Source: Candidatus Nitrosopelagicus sp. (GTDB taxonomy: Archaea > Thermoproteota > Nitrososphaeria > Nitrososphaerales > Nitrosopumilaceae). From it: a DNA stretch of 64,000 nucleotides. A program made the position numbers and the translations under genes. Positions within the stretch are counted from its first letter, which is position 1. Each line of letters starts with the position of its first letter. The stretch is taken from positions 1 to 64,000 of the forward strand of contig JAOMCQ010000003.1 in NCBI GenBank assembly GCA_028345095.1. The letters are read 5' to 3'. Shown in pieces: positions 28,858 through 38,985 of this stretch. The notes below the pieces were generated by a model. It had not been told where the DNA came from and did not search any database. It was given only the letters and a program-made list of their open reading frames with translations.

Positions 28858-29277
28858 TCAGTTAGTCTTTAATTCATAAACATATTCTAATCCTGTAAAC
28901 CCATTTTCTTCAAGAAATTTTTGTGAAATTTTATTTTTAGGACTAACATTAGCGAGATAACGTTTTCGTGGATTTAGCTCCATTAATAATTTGAATGAGT
29001 TCTTAGCAATTTCATCAAATTCATTTTTTTTTAAAATTGAAACTCCTATTTCATCTCTTTTTGATAAATAAATTGAACCTACTTTTTCATCATTTTTTTT
29101 GATAATATACCAATTTGTATAAGGCTCTGACAAAACAAATTTTTTATGTTCATCTGAAGTGGGCATATTTTTATGTGATATATTATGATTCGGATCTCTC
29201 ACTTTTAATAATTCATATAGAAATAATATGTCATCTTCATTTACTAGTTTTAATTCTATATTTGGATTTAATTCCAT
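28858..29277 (-). CDS. GNAT acetyltransferase (PseH-like candidate)
   Basis: KVGSIYLSKRDEIGVSI...NPRKRYLANVSPKNKISQKFLEENGFTGLEYVYEL GNAT C-terminal pattern; adjacent to the PseB-like gene. Confidence 0.72.
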   Translation of the reverse strand: MELNPNIELKLVNEDDILFLYELLKVRDPNHNISHKNMPTSDEHKKFVLSEPYTNWYIIKKNDEKVGSIYLSKRDEIGVSILKKNEFDEIAKNSFKLLMELNPRKRYLANVSPKNKISQKFLEENGFTGLEYVYELKTN

Positions 29278-29334
29278 ATTATTTTTTTTATAATTGACAA
29301 GTTAAATTTTACTCAAAATTTGTGACCAATAAAA

Positions 29335-30144
29335 CTAGTTTTTTATTATTGTCCATTGAATATATACTATATCTGAGATTTCTAATTGGACTAATGGTGA
29401 AAACACTTGAAATAATTGTATGCTTTTCCCTGAAATTTCTTTTTCTAAAGTGAGCATTCCTATATAATCATCTTTTGGAATGAGTGTTTGTATATTCTGG
29501 AATTTTCCTTTTCCTTCATTGTCATATGAAATTATTTCCTTTTTTTCTATATCTGACCACCATTTTTCTGTAAATTCTGAATCAAGAAACCTCGCATTCG
29601 TTGATTCAGTTACCCCAATTAAATTATTATTTGAATCTCTAATGGTTACTAAAACATGTACATAATATCTAGAATCTTTAGTCGGTATAGTTGGTGTAGA
29701 AAGAAGTAAGTTTGCTTGTGCATTTTTTATTTTCATATTATTTGAATCAATTTCCAAAATTTTTGTAAATGTTTTAAAGGATTCTTTATACTCTTTCATC
29801 ATTTTTAATGTAATTGCTTTATTAGTTAATGTAGAAATTCTATTTGGATCTAATTCTAAAACCTTGTTTGATAGATCTAGACTTTCCTCAAATCTTTCTA
29901 ATTTAATTAATAGTCCTGCTTTATTTGATAATGCTTTCAAGTTGTCAGGTTCTTGTTCTAAAATTTTATCGAGATAAATTATTGCTTCGCTAAATCTTTT
30001 TTCTGCAACTAGTGCTGCACTAATAGACTCCCATTCTTTGATATTCTTCCCTTCTGGAAGTGACAATTCTTCCTGTGCATATGTTGCTTGTATTGAAAAT
30101 AAAATTCCTGAACAAATGATTGCTGTAAATATTGTTTTAATCAT
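29335..30144 (-). CDS. Secreted tetratricopeptide repeat protein
   Basis: N-terminal signal-like MIKTIFTAIICSGILFSIQATYAQ; TPR units such as LEQEPDNLKALSNKAGLLIKLERFEESLDLSNKVLELDP. Confidence 0.82.
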   Translation of the reverse strand: MIKTIFTAIICSGILFSIQATYAQEELSLPEGKNIKEWESISAALVAEKRFSEAIIYLDKILEQEPDNLKALSNKAGLLIKLERFEESLDLSNKVLELDPNRISTLTNKAITLKMMKEYKESFKTFTKILEIDSNNMKIKNAQANLLLSTPTIPTKDSRYYVHVLVTIRDSNNNLIGVTESTNARFLDSEFTEKWWSDIEKKEIISYDNEGKGKFQNIQTLIPKDDYIGMLTLEKEISGKSIQLFQVFSPLVQLEISDIVYIQWTIIKN

Positions 30145-30173
30145 ATAATCAACAATAATATGAGATAGATAAA

Positions 30174-31709
30174 TTATTCAATAATCTGCTTTTTTGTTAT
30201 TCCTTTTGGAATGAATTTTTTAAAGTATTGCAAAAATAAATCATCTTTTGGAAGATATACTGAGTCAAACCTGTTTTTATTGAAAAATTCAATCCAAACC
30301 TCTAAAAATTTAGGGAATTTCTCAGATTCAAACTCTTTTCTAGACATTACATAATGTGATGCTGGAAAAATATCTGAAATTTCGATTGGTATTATTCCTA
30401 AAAATGGATTATAATTACAAAACTGTATCAAATCTGCATTTTTGAATTTTCTTCGTAATTTTTTATAATCATATGATGAGAATACTGGTTTTATTGTAGG
30501 ATCTTTTGTAATAACTGCTATCTTCTTTTTTGTTCTAAATTTTTTCACATAATTATGATATCTTTGAATTTCTGGTCTATACTGATCTTCTGGTCCAAAT
30601 AGAAAAATTGCTTTTTCTTTAAACTTTGGAGTTCCATCTTGCAAGAATTTTGTGTTATTTAGTATCACGTCAATTGTTTCAAACAATTTTGGATGTGCTC
30701 TTGCTTTTTTCATTGTATATTCCCATAATCTTCCTTCTCGTATTGCTTGTTTTACTCTGTCAACTTCAGCCTTTATAGAGTATAAGTTAAAAAGTGCAAT
30801 TTGATCTATTCTTTCTTCTTTTTTCATAGCCAGTAATTCTTTAGGTTTGTATCTTGAGGATACTTCACAATCAAATGGAAAATATTCTAACTCTGCTAAT
30901 CTTCTAGTACCATCTTCTGTTATCACTCTGTCATGTTTTGCATAAAGCATGTATGATGCTGAATCAAATGTGTCACAACCTAGTGCAACTGCTAATGGAA
31001 TTGTTAAAGGATGTCCTGCACCAAAAAGATGTAAAGGAATTGAAGTTGGTATGTTTTTCTTTGCAGCAATAATCATTTCTGCTAATAATTTGTATTCATA
31101 TGATTCCATAAATTCAACTGGACTTCCTAATGCAAGCATCTGATATCCCATTTTGATTAATTCGTTAGTTGATCTTTTCACTAATTCTGGATGTTCACTT
31201 CCTTGTATTGGACCAATCCAAATCTGTCCATTATTTTTTTTATTTTTTATTGTTGTTTTACAAACTTTTAATGTATGATCCACGTATTCTTTTGCTACTT
31301 TTTTAGATAATCCAAATCCAGTTGGTTTATCTAATGGAATAGCAAAGTCTGTCATTATATCCATCTCAAATTTTGCCATAGCTGGCGGTTTCACATCAAC
31401 TTCTCCATACTCTAAAACTTGGTATCCTCCAGAATCCGTCATTATAGAACTATCATATTTTATTATTTTATGAATACCATTTTCTCTTGCTTTTTCTTCC
31501 AATCTTTTCATTGTAATGTACGCATTTGTAATAACAACATCAAAACCAATTTCTTTAATTTTTTTGGCTGGTATAGATTGTTTAACTGGATGTATTACTG
31601 GGACAAAAGAAGGTGTTTCAATTTTTCCATGATTTGTATGAAGTACACCTATTCTACCTGCTAAATCACTGTATTTTATCTCAAACAATTCTTTTTTATA
31701 ATTTTTCAC
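30174..31709 (-). CDS. tgtA: Archaeosine tRNA-guanine transglycosylase (ArcTGT)
   Basis: ETPSFVPVIHPVKQSIPAKKIKEIGFDVVITNAYI, IMTDSGGYQVLEYG, LALGSPVEFME, HLFGAGHPLTIPLAVALGCDTFDSASY. Confidence 0.93.
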   Translation of the reverse strand: MKNYKKELFEIKYSDLAGRIGVLHTNHGKIETPSFVPVIHPVKQSIPAKKIKEIGFDVVITNAYITMKRLEEKARENGIHKIIKYDSSIMTDSGGYQVLEYGEVDVKPPAMAKFEMDIMTDFAIPLDKPTGFGLSKKVAKEYVDHTLKVCKTTIKNKKNNGQIWIGPIQGSEHPELVKRSTNELIKMGYQMLALGSPVEFMESYEYKLLAEMIIAAKKNIPTSIPLHLFGAGHPLTIPLAVALGCDTFDSASYMLYAKHDRVITEDGTRRLAELEYFPFDCEVSSRYKPKELLAMKKEERIDQIALFNLYSIKAEVDRVKQAIREGRLWEYTMKKARAHPKLFETIDVILNNTKFLQDGTPKFKEKAIFLFGPEDQYRPEIQRYHNYVKKFRTKKKIAVITKDPTIKPVFSSYDYKKLRRKFKNADLIQFCNYNPFLGIIPIEISDIFPASHYVMSRKEFESEKFPKFLEVWIEFFNKNRFDSVYLPKDDLFLQYFKKFIPKGITKKQIIE

Positions 31710-31744
31710 ATTATATTAAATAAACATCAAAAATCTCTAAAAAT

Positions 31745-32788
31745 GTGAAATCATCTTTTCTTCTAATAATTTTAGCCATAATAATTCTAGTTTTTGTATT
31801 TGTTATATTCATCTTTGAAACCATTTCTTCTACACAAAATGATTCACAAAACATGATTAATCAGAATAATCTAGAAAAATATTCTAACGCAATGGTTGAT
31901 ATTCCAGAATACTATAACAATTGTAGTGATTCAAAATTTGTTATTCTAACTACAGACAGGCATTTATTCCAAAATTGTGCTCTTTCAAAAAATATCACTG
32001 AAATGGGTGCAGAAAAATTAGAATTTGAATTAAAACCTGAACTTTCATTATTGTATTCTGAATTAGAGCCAAAAAATAATACAGTAGTGATATTTCCTAC
32101 ATTTACTTTAAGCGCATATTCTGAACCTGGTTTTTATACATTTTATCGTGGAGATTGTGATCAAGAATTTCATGGTACCTTATTTCGTGATGATGATTGT
32201 CTAACTGTGAATATTAAAAATGATTTTGATGGAAATTATAACACCAGTGATTCTGGATTTAAAATTCTTAATCTTTTAAATTATAATTTTATTACTGATA
32301 TTGATGTCGACAAAAATCCTTCTATTTTGAATTCTTACGACACAGTAATTTTACTTCATAACGAATATGTTACCAAAACTGAGTTTGATGCAATCACTTC
32401 GCATCCAAATGTTGTTTATTTATATCCCAATGCACTATATGCAGAAATTTCTGTTGATTATGAAAATAACACTATAACATTAATTCGTGGACACAATTAT
32501 CCTGAAGTAACAATTACAAATGGATTTGATTGGATCTTTGATAATACTCATCCAATGGAATATGATAATTCTTGTATGCCTTGGTATTTTTATGAAATAG
32601 ATAATGGTGTAATGTTAAGTTGTTATCCTGAAAATGTATTATTAACTGACGCATTTTTGCTTAAGGCATTAACTGAAATTAATAATTCTATGTGGTGGAA
32701 TGTCTATCAAAAAATTTATGATAAAAATGTGTCTGATGATGAAAAAGATATTTTTCTCGAATTTTTTAAATTAGTTCCAAAAAAATAA
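31745..32788 (+). CDS. Membrane-anchored/secreted hypothetical protein
   Basis: 347 aa with N-terminal hydrophobic segment LLIILAIIILVFVFVIFIF; GTG start. Confidence 0.6.
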   Translation: MKSSFLLIILAIIILVFVFVIFIFETISSTQNDSQNMINQNNLEKYSNAMVDIPEYYNNCSDSKFVILTTDRHLFQNCALSKNITEMGAEKLEFELKPELSLLYSELEPKNNTVVIFPTFTLSAYSEPGFYTFYRGDCDQEFHGTLFRDDDCLTVNIKNDFDGNYNTSDSGFKILNLLNYNFITDIDVDKNPSILNSYDTVILLHNEYVTKTEFDAITSHPNVVYLYPNALYAEISVDYENNTITLIRGHNYPEVTITNGFDWIFDNTHPMEYDNSCMPWYFYEIDNGVMLSCYPENVLLTDAFLLKALTEINNSMWWNVYQKIYDKNVSDDEKDIFLEFFKLVPKK

Positions 32789-32791
32789 TCC

Positions 32792-33361
32792 TTAAAAAAA
32801 TTTATTAAAATCATTTTTTTCCTCTATTAATTCTAACCAATCTATGATCTCTCCGTTATTTTTTTCCTGAATAATTTCATTAATTATCTTGACTACATCT
32901 TCAGGTGATCTATCTGTGGTATTAATCTCAAAAGTTTTTTCTTTTCCGAATGATTGAATTGAATCATTTACAATTACTCCCAATATTTCACTACCTGTAT
33001 TTTGTTTTATTTTTGAATCTTGATAGTCTCTCTTTTTGTAAACTTCGATTAAATCATAAGGATTCTTTCTCAAAACAATCACTAAATCAACATCTATCTC
33101 ATCTATAACATAAGGTGCCAAATGTCCAACAATTAATGATCGATCTGAAATAATTCCCTTAATCTCATCCTTTAATTTTGTTGTATCAATTTCAAATCCA
33201 TTTTCAAGTTTCTCAGCAAACCCTTCATCAATTGCAAATTTATTAATATCAATCATTTTATAAGATGAATTCTGTTTTAGGATTAATTCTGCGGTTGTAT
33301 GTTTTCCAACACCTGGATTCCCTGTAATCACTAAATTCACATATTTCCTTTCTGTCTCCAT
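32792..33361 (-). CDS. Adenylate kinase family protein (AK6/Fap7-like)
   Basis: VITGNPGVGKHTTAE P-loop, SLIVGHLAPYVI. Confidence 0.8.
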   Translation of the reverse strand: METERKYVNLVITGNPGVGKHTTAELILKQNSSYKMIDINKFAIDEGFAEKLENGFEIDTTKLKDEIKGIISDRSLIVGHLAPYVIDEIDVDLVIVLRKNPYDLIEVYKKRDYQDSKIKQNTGSEILGVIVNDSIQSFGKEKTFEINTTDRSPEDVVKIINEIIQEKNNGEIIDWLELIEEKNDFNKFF

Positions 33362-33412
33362 GATTAATGAATTTCTGCAATACTAATATGATGAGATGAA
33401 AACTATCTCCTT

Positions 33413-34606
33413 ATGCAAATTGGGTTACTTGGTAAGGCAAATGTTGGAAAATCAACTTTTTTCTCTTCTGCAACTGAAACAATAGCTCAGAGTGGTAATT
33501 TTCCATTTACTACAATTGAACCAAATGTCGGGGTTTGTTATTTGAAAATTACTTGTGAATGTAAAAATTTGGATAATAGATGTGGAAATAATTTATGCGA
33601 TGACGGTACTAGATTCATTCCTGTAAAATTAATTGATGTTGCGGGATTAGTTCCTGGTGCACATGAAGGTAAAGGATTAGGAAATCAATTTCTTACTGAT
33701 GCTATGAAAGCAGAAGCATTGATTCATGTAGTTGATATTTCTGGCTCAACTGATATTCAAGGACAACCTGTGAATGTTGGAACACATGATCCATTAGAGG
33801 ATATAAAATTTGTTGAAGAAGAATTTGATTTATGGTTTAAAGAAATACTTGACAGAGAATGGCCAAAACTTGTAAAAGAAATAGATCAAAAACGTGCAAA
33901 AATAACTGACGGAATTGCGCGTAGGTTTACGGGATTAGGAATTTCAGAATCTCAAGTTGATCAAGTTTTAATATCCATGTCATTAAAAACAAAAAAACCA
34001 CAGGATTGGTCAGAAGATGATATTATGGAGTTCCTAAAAACTCTTAGAAAAAATTCAAAACCATTACTTATTGCAGCTAATAAAGCAGATTTATGTGATG
34101 ATCTTAAAGTTCTAGAAAAAATATCTGAAAATTTCAAAGTTATTCCTTCTAGTGCCGAAACTGAACTTTTATTGAAAAAGGCTACAAAAGCTGAACTAAT
34201 TAATTATGTTCCAGGTGATAATACTTTTTCAGGAAAGGAAAATACTCAGTTGTCTGAACAACAAAACAACGCATTACATCTTGCAAAAAATGTTTTAACA
34301 AAAATTAAAACAACAGGTATTCAAGAAATACTTAATTCAATAATCTTTGATATTTTAGACATGATTGTTGTTTATCCTGTTGAAGATGAATCTAAATTAA
34401 CGAATAAACAAGGTCAAGTTTTACCTGATGCAAGATTACTAAAAAAAGGTTCTACTGCAAAAGAATTAGCATTTACAATTCATCAAGATATTGGAAATGG
34501 ATTTTTACATGCTATTGATGCAAAATCAAAACAACGTATTGGTGCTGATCATGAACTCAAAAATGGTGATATAATAAAAATAGTATCAACACTAAGTAGG
34601 GGTTAA
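33413..34606 (+). CDS. YchF/Obg-related GTPase
   Basis: [48 protein letters not shown]-terminal TGS-like domain. Confidence 0.92.
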   Translation: MQIGLLGKANVGKSTFFSSATETIAQSGNFPFTTIEPNVGVCYLKITCECKNLDNRCGNNLCDDGTRFIPVKLIDVAGLVPGAHEGKGLGNQFLTDAMKAEALIHVVDISGSTDIQGQPVNVGTHDPLEDIKFVEEEFDLWFKEILDREWPKLVKEIDQKRAKITDGIARRFTGLGISESQVDQVLISMSLKTKKPQDWSEDDIMEFLKTLRKNSKPLLIAANKADLCDDLKVLEKISENFKVIPSSAETELLLKKATKAELINYVPGDNTFSGKENTQLSEQQNNALHLAKNVLTKIKTTGIQEILNSIIFDILDMIVVYPVEDESKLTNKQGQVLPDARLLKKGSTAKELAFTIHQDIGNGFLHAIDAKSKQRIGADHELKNGDIIKIVSTLSRG

Positions 34607-34607
34607 T

Positions 34608-35591
34608 ATGATCTGTTTAGGAATTGAAAGCACTGCACACACTTTTTCATGTGCTGTAATTGAGAAAAAACAAAAAAATGGAAAAATTTTATCTGACGTT
34701 CGAAAAATTTATCGACCACCTGAAGGTGAAGGAATTCATCCTAGAGAGGCATCACGTCATCACATCGAAAATAGTTCAACTGTTCTAAAACAATGTCTTG
34801 ATGAAGCAAAAATTAAGATTAATGATCTTGATATGATTGCATATGCCGGAGGTCCTGGTTTAGGACCATGTCTTAGAGTTGGAGCCGTTGTGGCACGTTC
34901 TCTTTCATCATATTATGATATTCCAATTTATCCTGTCAATCATGCTATTGGTCATATTGAATTAGGTAAGCTTCTAACAGGTGCAAAAAATCCACTCGTA
35001 CTTCTTGTTTCAGGGGGTCATACAATGATTCTTGCATTTTCCGCTGGACGATGGAGAGTCTTTGGTGAAACTTTGGATATCACTTTGGGTCAACTCTTGG
35101 ATCAGTTTGGACGATCATTAGGATTTGCTTCACCATGCGGAAGAAAAATTGAAGAATTAGCAAACAAGTCAAGTAATTACATTGATTTACCATATGCAGT
35201 AAAGGGAAACGATGTATCATTTTCTGGTTTACTGTCAGCAGCAAAACAAAGTACCTCAAAAGGAGTTGAAGATGCATGTTATTCATTACAAGAAACTGCA
35301 TTTGCTATGATTGCTGAAGCAACTGAGAGAGCTCTTGCATTTACTAGAAAAAATGAAATTATGATAGTAGGAGGCGTGGCTGCAAACAAAAGATTGTCCT
35401 CTATGCTAAAAGATGTATGTAAACGGCAGAAAGCAAAATTTTTTGTTGTTCCTCTAAATTATGCAGGTGATTGTGGTTCTCAAATTGCTTGGACTGGAAT
35501 TAGAGAATCTAGCGTGTCTGATGGTGCAAAGATCAAAGATACTTTTGTAAAACAATCTTGGAGATTAGATAGTGTAGATGTTCATTATTGA
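34608..35591 (+). CDS. kae1: KEOPS complex subunit Kae1 (tRNA t6A synthesis)
   Basis: LGIESTAHTFSCAV, YAGGPGLGPCLRVGA, NHAIGHIE, LVSGGHTMI, VGGVAANKRL. Confidence 0.95.
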   Translation: MICLGIESTAHTFSCAVIEKKQKNGKILSDVRKIYRPPEGEGIHPREASRHHIENSSTVLKQCLDEAKIKINDLDMIAYAGGPGLGPCLRVGAVVARSLSSYYDIPIYPVNHAIGHIELGKLLTGAKNPLVLLVSGGHTMILAFSAGRWRVFGETLDITLGQLLDQFGRSLGFASPCGRKIEELANKSSNYIDLPYAVKGNDVSFSGLLSAAKQSTSKGVEDACYSLQETAFAMIAEATERALAFTRKNEIMIVGGVAANKRLSSMLKDVCKRQKAKFFVVPLNYAGDCGSQIAWTGIRESSVSDGAKIKDTFVKQSWRLDSVDVHY

Positions 35592-35908
35592 TTCTTAAAA
35601 TCTTCTATAGCGTCTTGAATATCTTCTAACCATCCACCTGTTCCCATAACACCAAATTTGTATGATTTTTCATCTGTATCAGTTTTAATTTTGAAACAGA
35701 TTTTTTTGATAAATCTTCCTTCCTTCCAAACATCTACTTGATCTAAGGGAACATCAATTACAGTTTCGCCCATTTTTGTTGAAAAATCTGCAATTCTACT
35801 TTTTCTTTTATCAAATGCAATACGTTTGTTAGTTAATGTTAAAACTCCTGTTCCTAACTCATCTTCATTACAATCTTCTTGTTTCAATCGTTTTTCGTCT
35901 GAATCCAT
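35585..35908 (-). CDS. Conserved hypothetical protein (GRAM/PH-like candidate)
   Basis: GTGVLTLTNKRIAFDKRK resembles GRAM/bPH; converges on and overlaps the kae1 end by 7 nt. Confidence 0.6.
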   Translation of the reverse strand: MDSDEKRLKQEDCNEDELGTGVLTLTNKRIAFDKRKSRIADFSTKMGETVIDVPLDQVDVWKEGRFIKKICFKIKTDTDEKSYKFGVMGTGGWLEDIQDAIEDFKNQ

Positions 35909-35981
35909 ATTACTATTGATAAATTATGCAATTAATGGCTTTACCTAGAAACGCTAAAAATGACATATTTTATCAAAAAAT

Positions 35982-36434
35982 ATGAAACAAAAGTATCAAG
36001 AATATCTAAAACTAAACAAAAATGTCCTACTTGGCTTTCTGGGTTCGATCATTATTTCTGCAATAGCTGCAGATTATTTTGGTGATCAGGCTGATTATCT
36101 AAACTCATCATTTACTCTAATAATTGATTATGTTGTTTTCTTCTCAATATTTGGCGGTCTATTTTATCTTGATAATAGAAAGAAATATGTTTTAGAAAAT
36201 GGCAAACGTGATAACACACTTTTAAAATCAGATTTAATCAAAATAATTTCATCACTAGGAATTGGCGAAATTGTTTATACAATTGTTAGATGGATACTAC
36301 AATACTATCTCTTACAATTAGATTATGAACCATATATGGCATCAATTGTTTCACAGTTAATCTCTACAGTAGTATACATGATTACATTAAATTTATCTGT
36401 AAAACTTACAAAATTGTATAAAGATGGAAGTTAG
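35982..36434 (+). CDS. Multi-pass membrane hypothetical protein
   Basis: 150 aa with about four hydrophobic segments; overlaps next gene. Confidence 0.6.
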   Translation: MKQKYQEYLKLNKNVLLGFLGSIIISAIAADYFGDQADYLNSSFTLIIDYVVFFSIFGGLFYLDNRKKYVLENGKRDNTLLKSDLIKIISSLGIGEIVYTIVRWILQYYLLQLDYEPYMASIVSQLISTVVYMITLNLSVKLTKLYKDGS

Positions 36435-36780
36435 TATTTATGTTGATGGTGCAGGTGGTGAAAAATCTGGTTTTGGATTTTTTATCAAAGAGACAGGTGA
36501 ATCTTTCTATGAACATAAATCAGGATTAACAAACAATCAGGCTGAATATCACGCTATAATTACAGCATTAAAAAAATTTCAAGGTTCGGAAGATAAAATT
36601 ACAATTTTTAGTGATTCAAAAAATACTGTTAATCAATTAAATCATGAATTTGCAATAAATAATGAACAATTACGTATTTTGGCGCAAGAATCTTGGCTAT
36701 TAATACCAAAAATTCCTGAATTAAAAATAATATGGATTCCAAGAAAGGAAAATTTAGCAGGAAAAATGCTTGGAAGCTAA
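36424..36780 (+). CDS. Ribonuclease HI family protein
   Basis: VSIYVDGAGGEKSGFGFFI, NNQAEYHAIITAL, IFSDSKNTVNQL. Confidence 0.85.
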   Translation: MEVSIYVDGAGGEKSGFGFFIKETGESFYEHKSGLTNNQAEYHAIITALKKFQGSEDKITIFSDSKNTVNQLNHEFAINNEQLRILAQESWLLIPKIPELKIIWIPRKENLAGKMLGS

Positions 36781-36828
36781 TTTGGAATAGCTTTAATTAT
36801 ACAAAAATTTTTTATTAAAAAACATACA

Positions 36829-38925
36829 ATGACTGATTCTGTTTTCCTTTCTCCAAAATCTATTGCGATAATTGGGGCTTCTGATAAAGAAGGTAGTGTA
36901 GGTCGTGCAATTACATCAAATATCATGAGAGGCTACAAAGGAACAATCTATCCAATCAGTCCAACACGTGAAACTGTTTTTGATAAAAAAGCATACAAGT
37001 CAGTACTAGATGTTCCTGGAAAAATCGATCTAGCAGTTGTTGTAACAAAAAATACTATCGTTCCTGCAGTACTAGAAGAATGTGGAAAAAAGAAACTTAG
37101 AGGTGCAATTGTAATTACAGCAGGATTCAAAGAGGTTGATGAAGAAGGTGCAAAGTTAGAACAAAAATTAAAAGATATTGCAAAAAAATACAAATTACAA
37201 ATTATTGGTCCAAACTGTCTTGGTGTGATGAATCTTGAACCAAAAACAATGATGAATTCAACATTTCTTAAAATTACTCCTAAATCTGGAGAAATTGCTC
37301 TTATTTCACAAAGTGGTGCAATTTGTGCAGCATTAGTTGAAGATGCAAGTGCACAAGGAATTGGATTTTCTGCTGTAATTAGTATGGGAAACAAAGCAGA
37401 CATGAGTGAAATTGATATGCTCAAAATGCTTGCAGAACACAAACAAACCAAAGTTATTGTTATGTATCTTGAAGATATGGGAAATGGTCAAGAATTTCTT
37501 AAAGTTTGTAAAGATATTACAAGAAAAAAGAAAAAACCTGTTTTAGTATTAAAATCTGGACGAAGTCCAGAAGGTGCACAAGCTGCAATGTCACATACTG
37601 GTGCATTAATGGGTTCTGATGAAATTTACGATGCACTGTTAAAACAATCAGGTGCAATACGTGTTGATACTATGGAAGAATTATTTGATTATGCAACCGC
37701 ATTTTCAAAGCAACCACTTCCAATTAATGGTGATTTAGTAATTGTTTCAAATGCAGGCGGACCTGCAATCATCTCAACTGATGCATGCTCCAAACTTGGA
37801 ATTAAAATGGCAAAAATTGAAGAGATTAGAAAAAAGATAGACGCTGTAATTCCTCCATGGGGAAGTTCACGTAATCCTGTAGATATTGTGGGTGATGCAG
37901 ATTTTAATCGATTTGAAAATGTATTGAATGAAGTATTAAAACACAAAAATGTTGGTTCTGTAATATCTATGTGTACTCCATCTGCAACTTTGGATTATGA
38001 CAAACTTGCAAAAGTTATAGTCTCTATGTCAAAAAAATACAAAAAAACAATGTTAGCTAGTTTGATGGGATTAGATGAAGGAATAACTAATCGTGAAATT
38101 TTGGCAAATGGTGATGTTCCATATTATAATTATGCAGAAGGCTCAATTCGTGCATTAAAAGCCATGCTTACTTTTACAAATTGGATAAAAAATCCATCTG
38201 GAAAAGTTACAAAATTCACTGTGAAAAAAGATAAAGTAAAAAAGATCCTGGATAATGCAAAAAAAGAAAAACGAAATGCCTTACTAGAAGAAGAAGGTCA
38301 AGAAATTCTTAGAGCGTACGGTTTTCCATTACCTGCTAGTAAATTAGCAAAATCAAAAAAAGAAGCTGTAACTGCTTCTAAAAAAATTGGTTATCCTGTA
38401 GTTTTAAAAATTGCATCTCCACAAATAATTCATAAATCTGATGCTGGTGGAGTAAAAGTTAATCTTCAAAATTCAAAGGATGTTGAAAATGCATTTGATA
38501 CTATAATAAAAAATGCAAAAAAATACAACAAGAAAGCAGACATCAAAGGTGTTTTAATTGTTGAGATGGTAAAAGGTGGAAAAGAAATGATCATTGGTTC
38601 AAAACTTGAACCTGGACTTGGACCTGTTGTAATGCTTGGAATGGGTGGAATTTATGTTGAAGTACTAAAAGATGTTACCTTCAAACTTGCACCAATGACT
38701 AACATTGAAGCAGATGATATGATATCATCAATTAAAACTAAAAAAATTCTAGAAGGTGTTAGAGGAGAAAAACCATCTGATATCAAAAAACTCTCTGAAT
38801 GCATTCAAAGACTATCTCAGCTAGTATCTGATTTCCATGAAATTAAAGAATTAGATATGAATCCTGTTTTGGTCATGGAAAAACAAAAGGGTTGTAAAGT
38901 TCTAGATGTACGTATTGGTTTATAG
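36829..38925 (+). CDS. ADP-forming acyl-CoA synthetase (4-hydroxybutyryl-CoA synthetase candidate)
   Basis: IAIIGASDKEGSVGRAI, ISQSGAICAAL, SHTGALMGSD, ATP-grasp GYPVVLKIASPQIIHKSDAGGVKV; adjacent to 4-hydroxybutyryl-CoA dehydratase. Confidence 0.92.
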   Translation: MTDSVFLSPKSIAIIGASDKEGSVGRAITSNIMRGYKGTIYPISPTRETVFDKKAYKSVLDVPGKIDLAVVVTKNTIVPAVLEECGKKKLRGAIVITAGFKEVDEEGAKLEQKLKDIAKKYKLQIIGPNCLGVMNLEPKTMMNSTFLKITPKSGEIALISQSGAICAALVEDASAQGIGFSAVISMGNKADMSEIDMLKMLAEHKQTKVIVMYLEDMGNGQEFLKVCKDITRKKKKPVLVLKSGRSPEGAQAAMSHTGALMGSDEIYDALLKQSGAIRVDTMEELFDYATAFSKQPLPINGDLVIVSNAGGPAIISTDACSKLGIKMAKIEEIRKKIDAVIPPWGSSRNPVDIVGDADFNRFENVLNEVLKHKNVGSVISMCTPSATLDYDKLAKVIVSMSKKYKKTMLASLMGLDEGITNREILANGDVPYYNYAEGSIRALKAMLTFTNWIKNPSGKVTKFTVKKDKVKKILDNAKKEKRNALLEEEGQEILRAYGFPLPASKLAKSKKEAVTASKKIGYPVVLKIASPQIIHKSDAGGVKVNLQNSKDVENAFDTIIKNAKKYNKKADIKGVLIVEMVKGGKEMIIGSKLEPGLGPVVMLGMGGIYVEVLKDVTFKLAPMTNIEADDMISSIKTKKILEGVRGEKPSDIKKLSECIQRLSQLVSDFHEIKELDMNPVLVMEKQKGCKVLDVRIGL

Positions 38926-38985
38926 TTAGGCACAGCTTTAATTGGAAACTTTTTAATTATTTGAATCACTAAGTGTAGTATCGAC

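Noticed and set aside
36948-37451. 167-aa antisense ORF inside the acyl-CoA synthetase gene
   Set aside because: Sense frame is a clear full-length enzyme; antisense has no motif and typical shadow composition.
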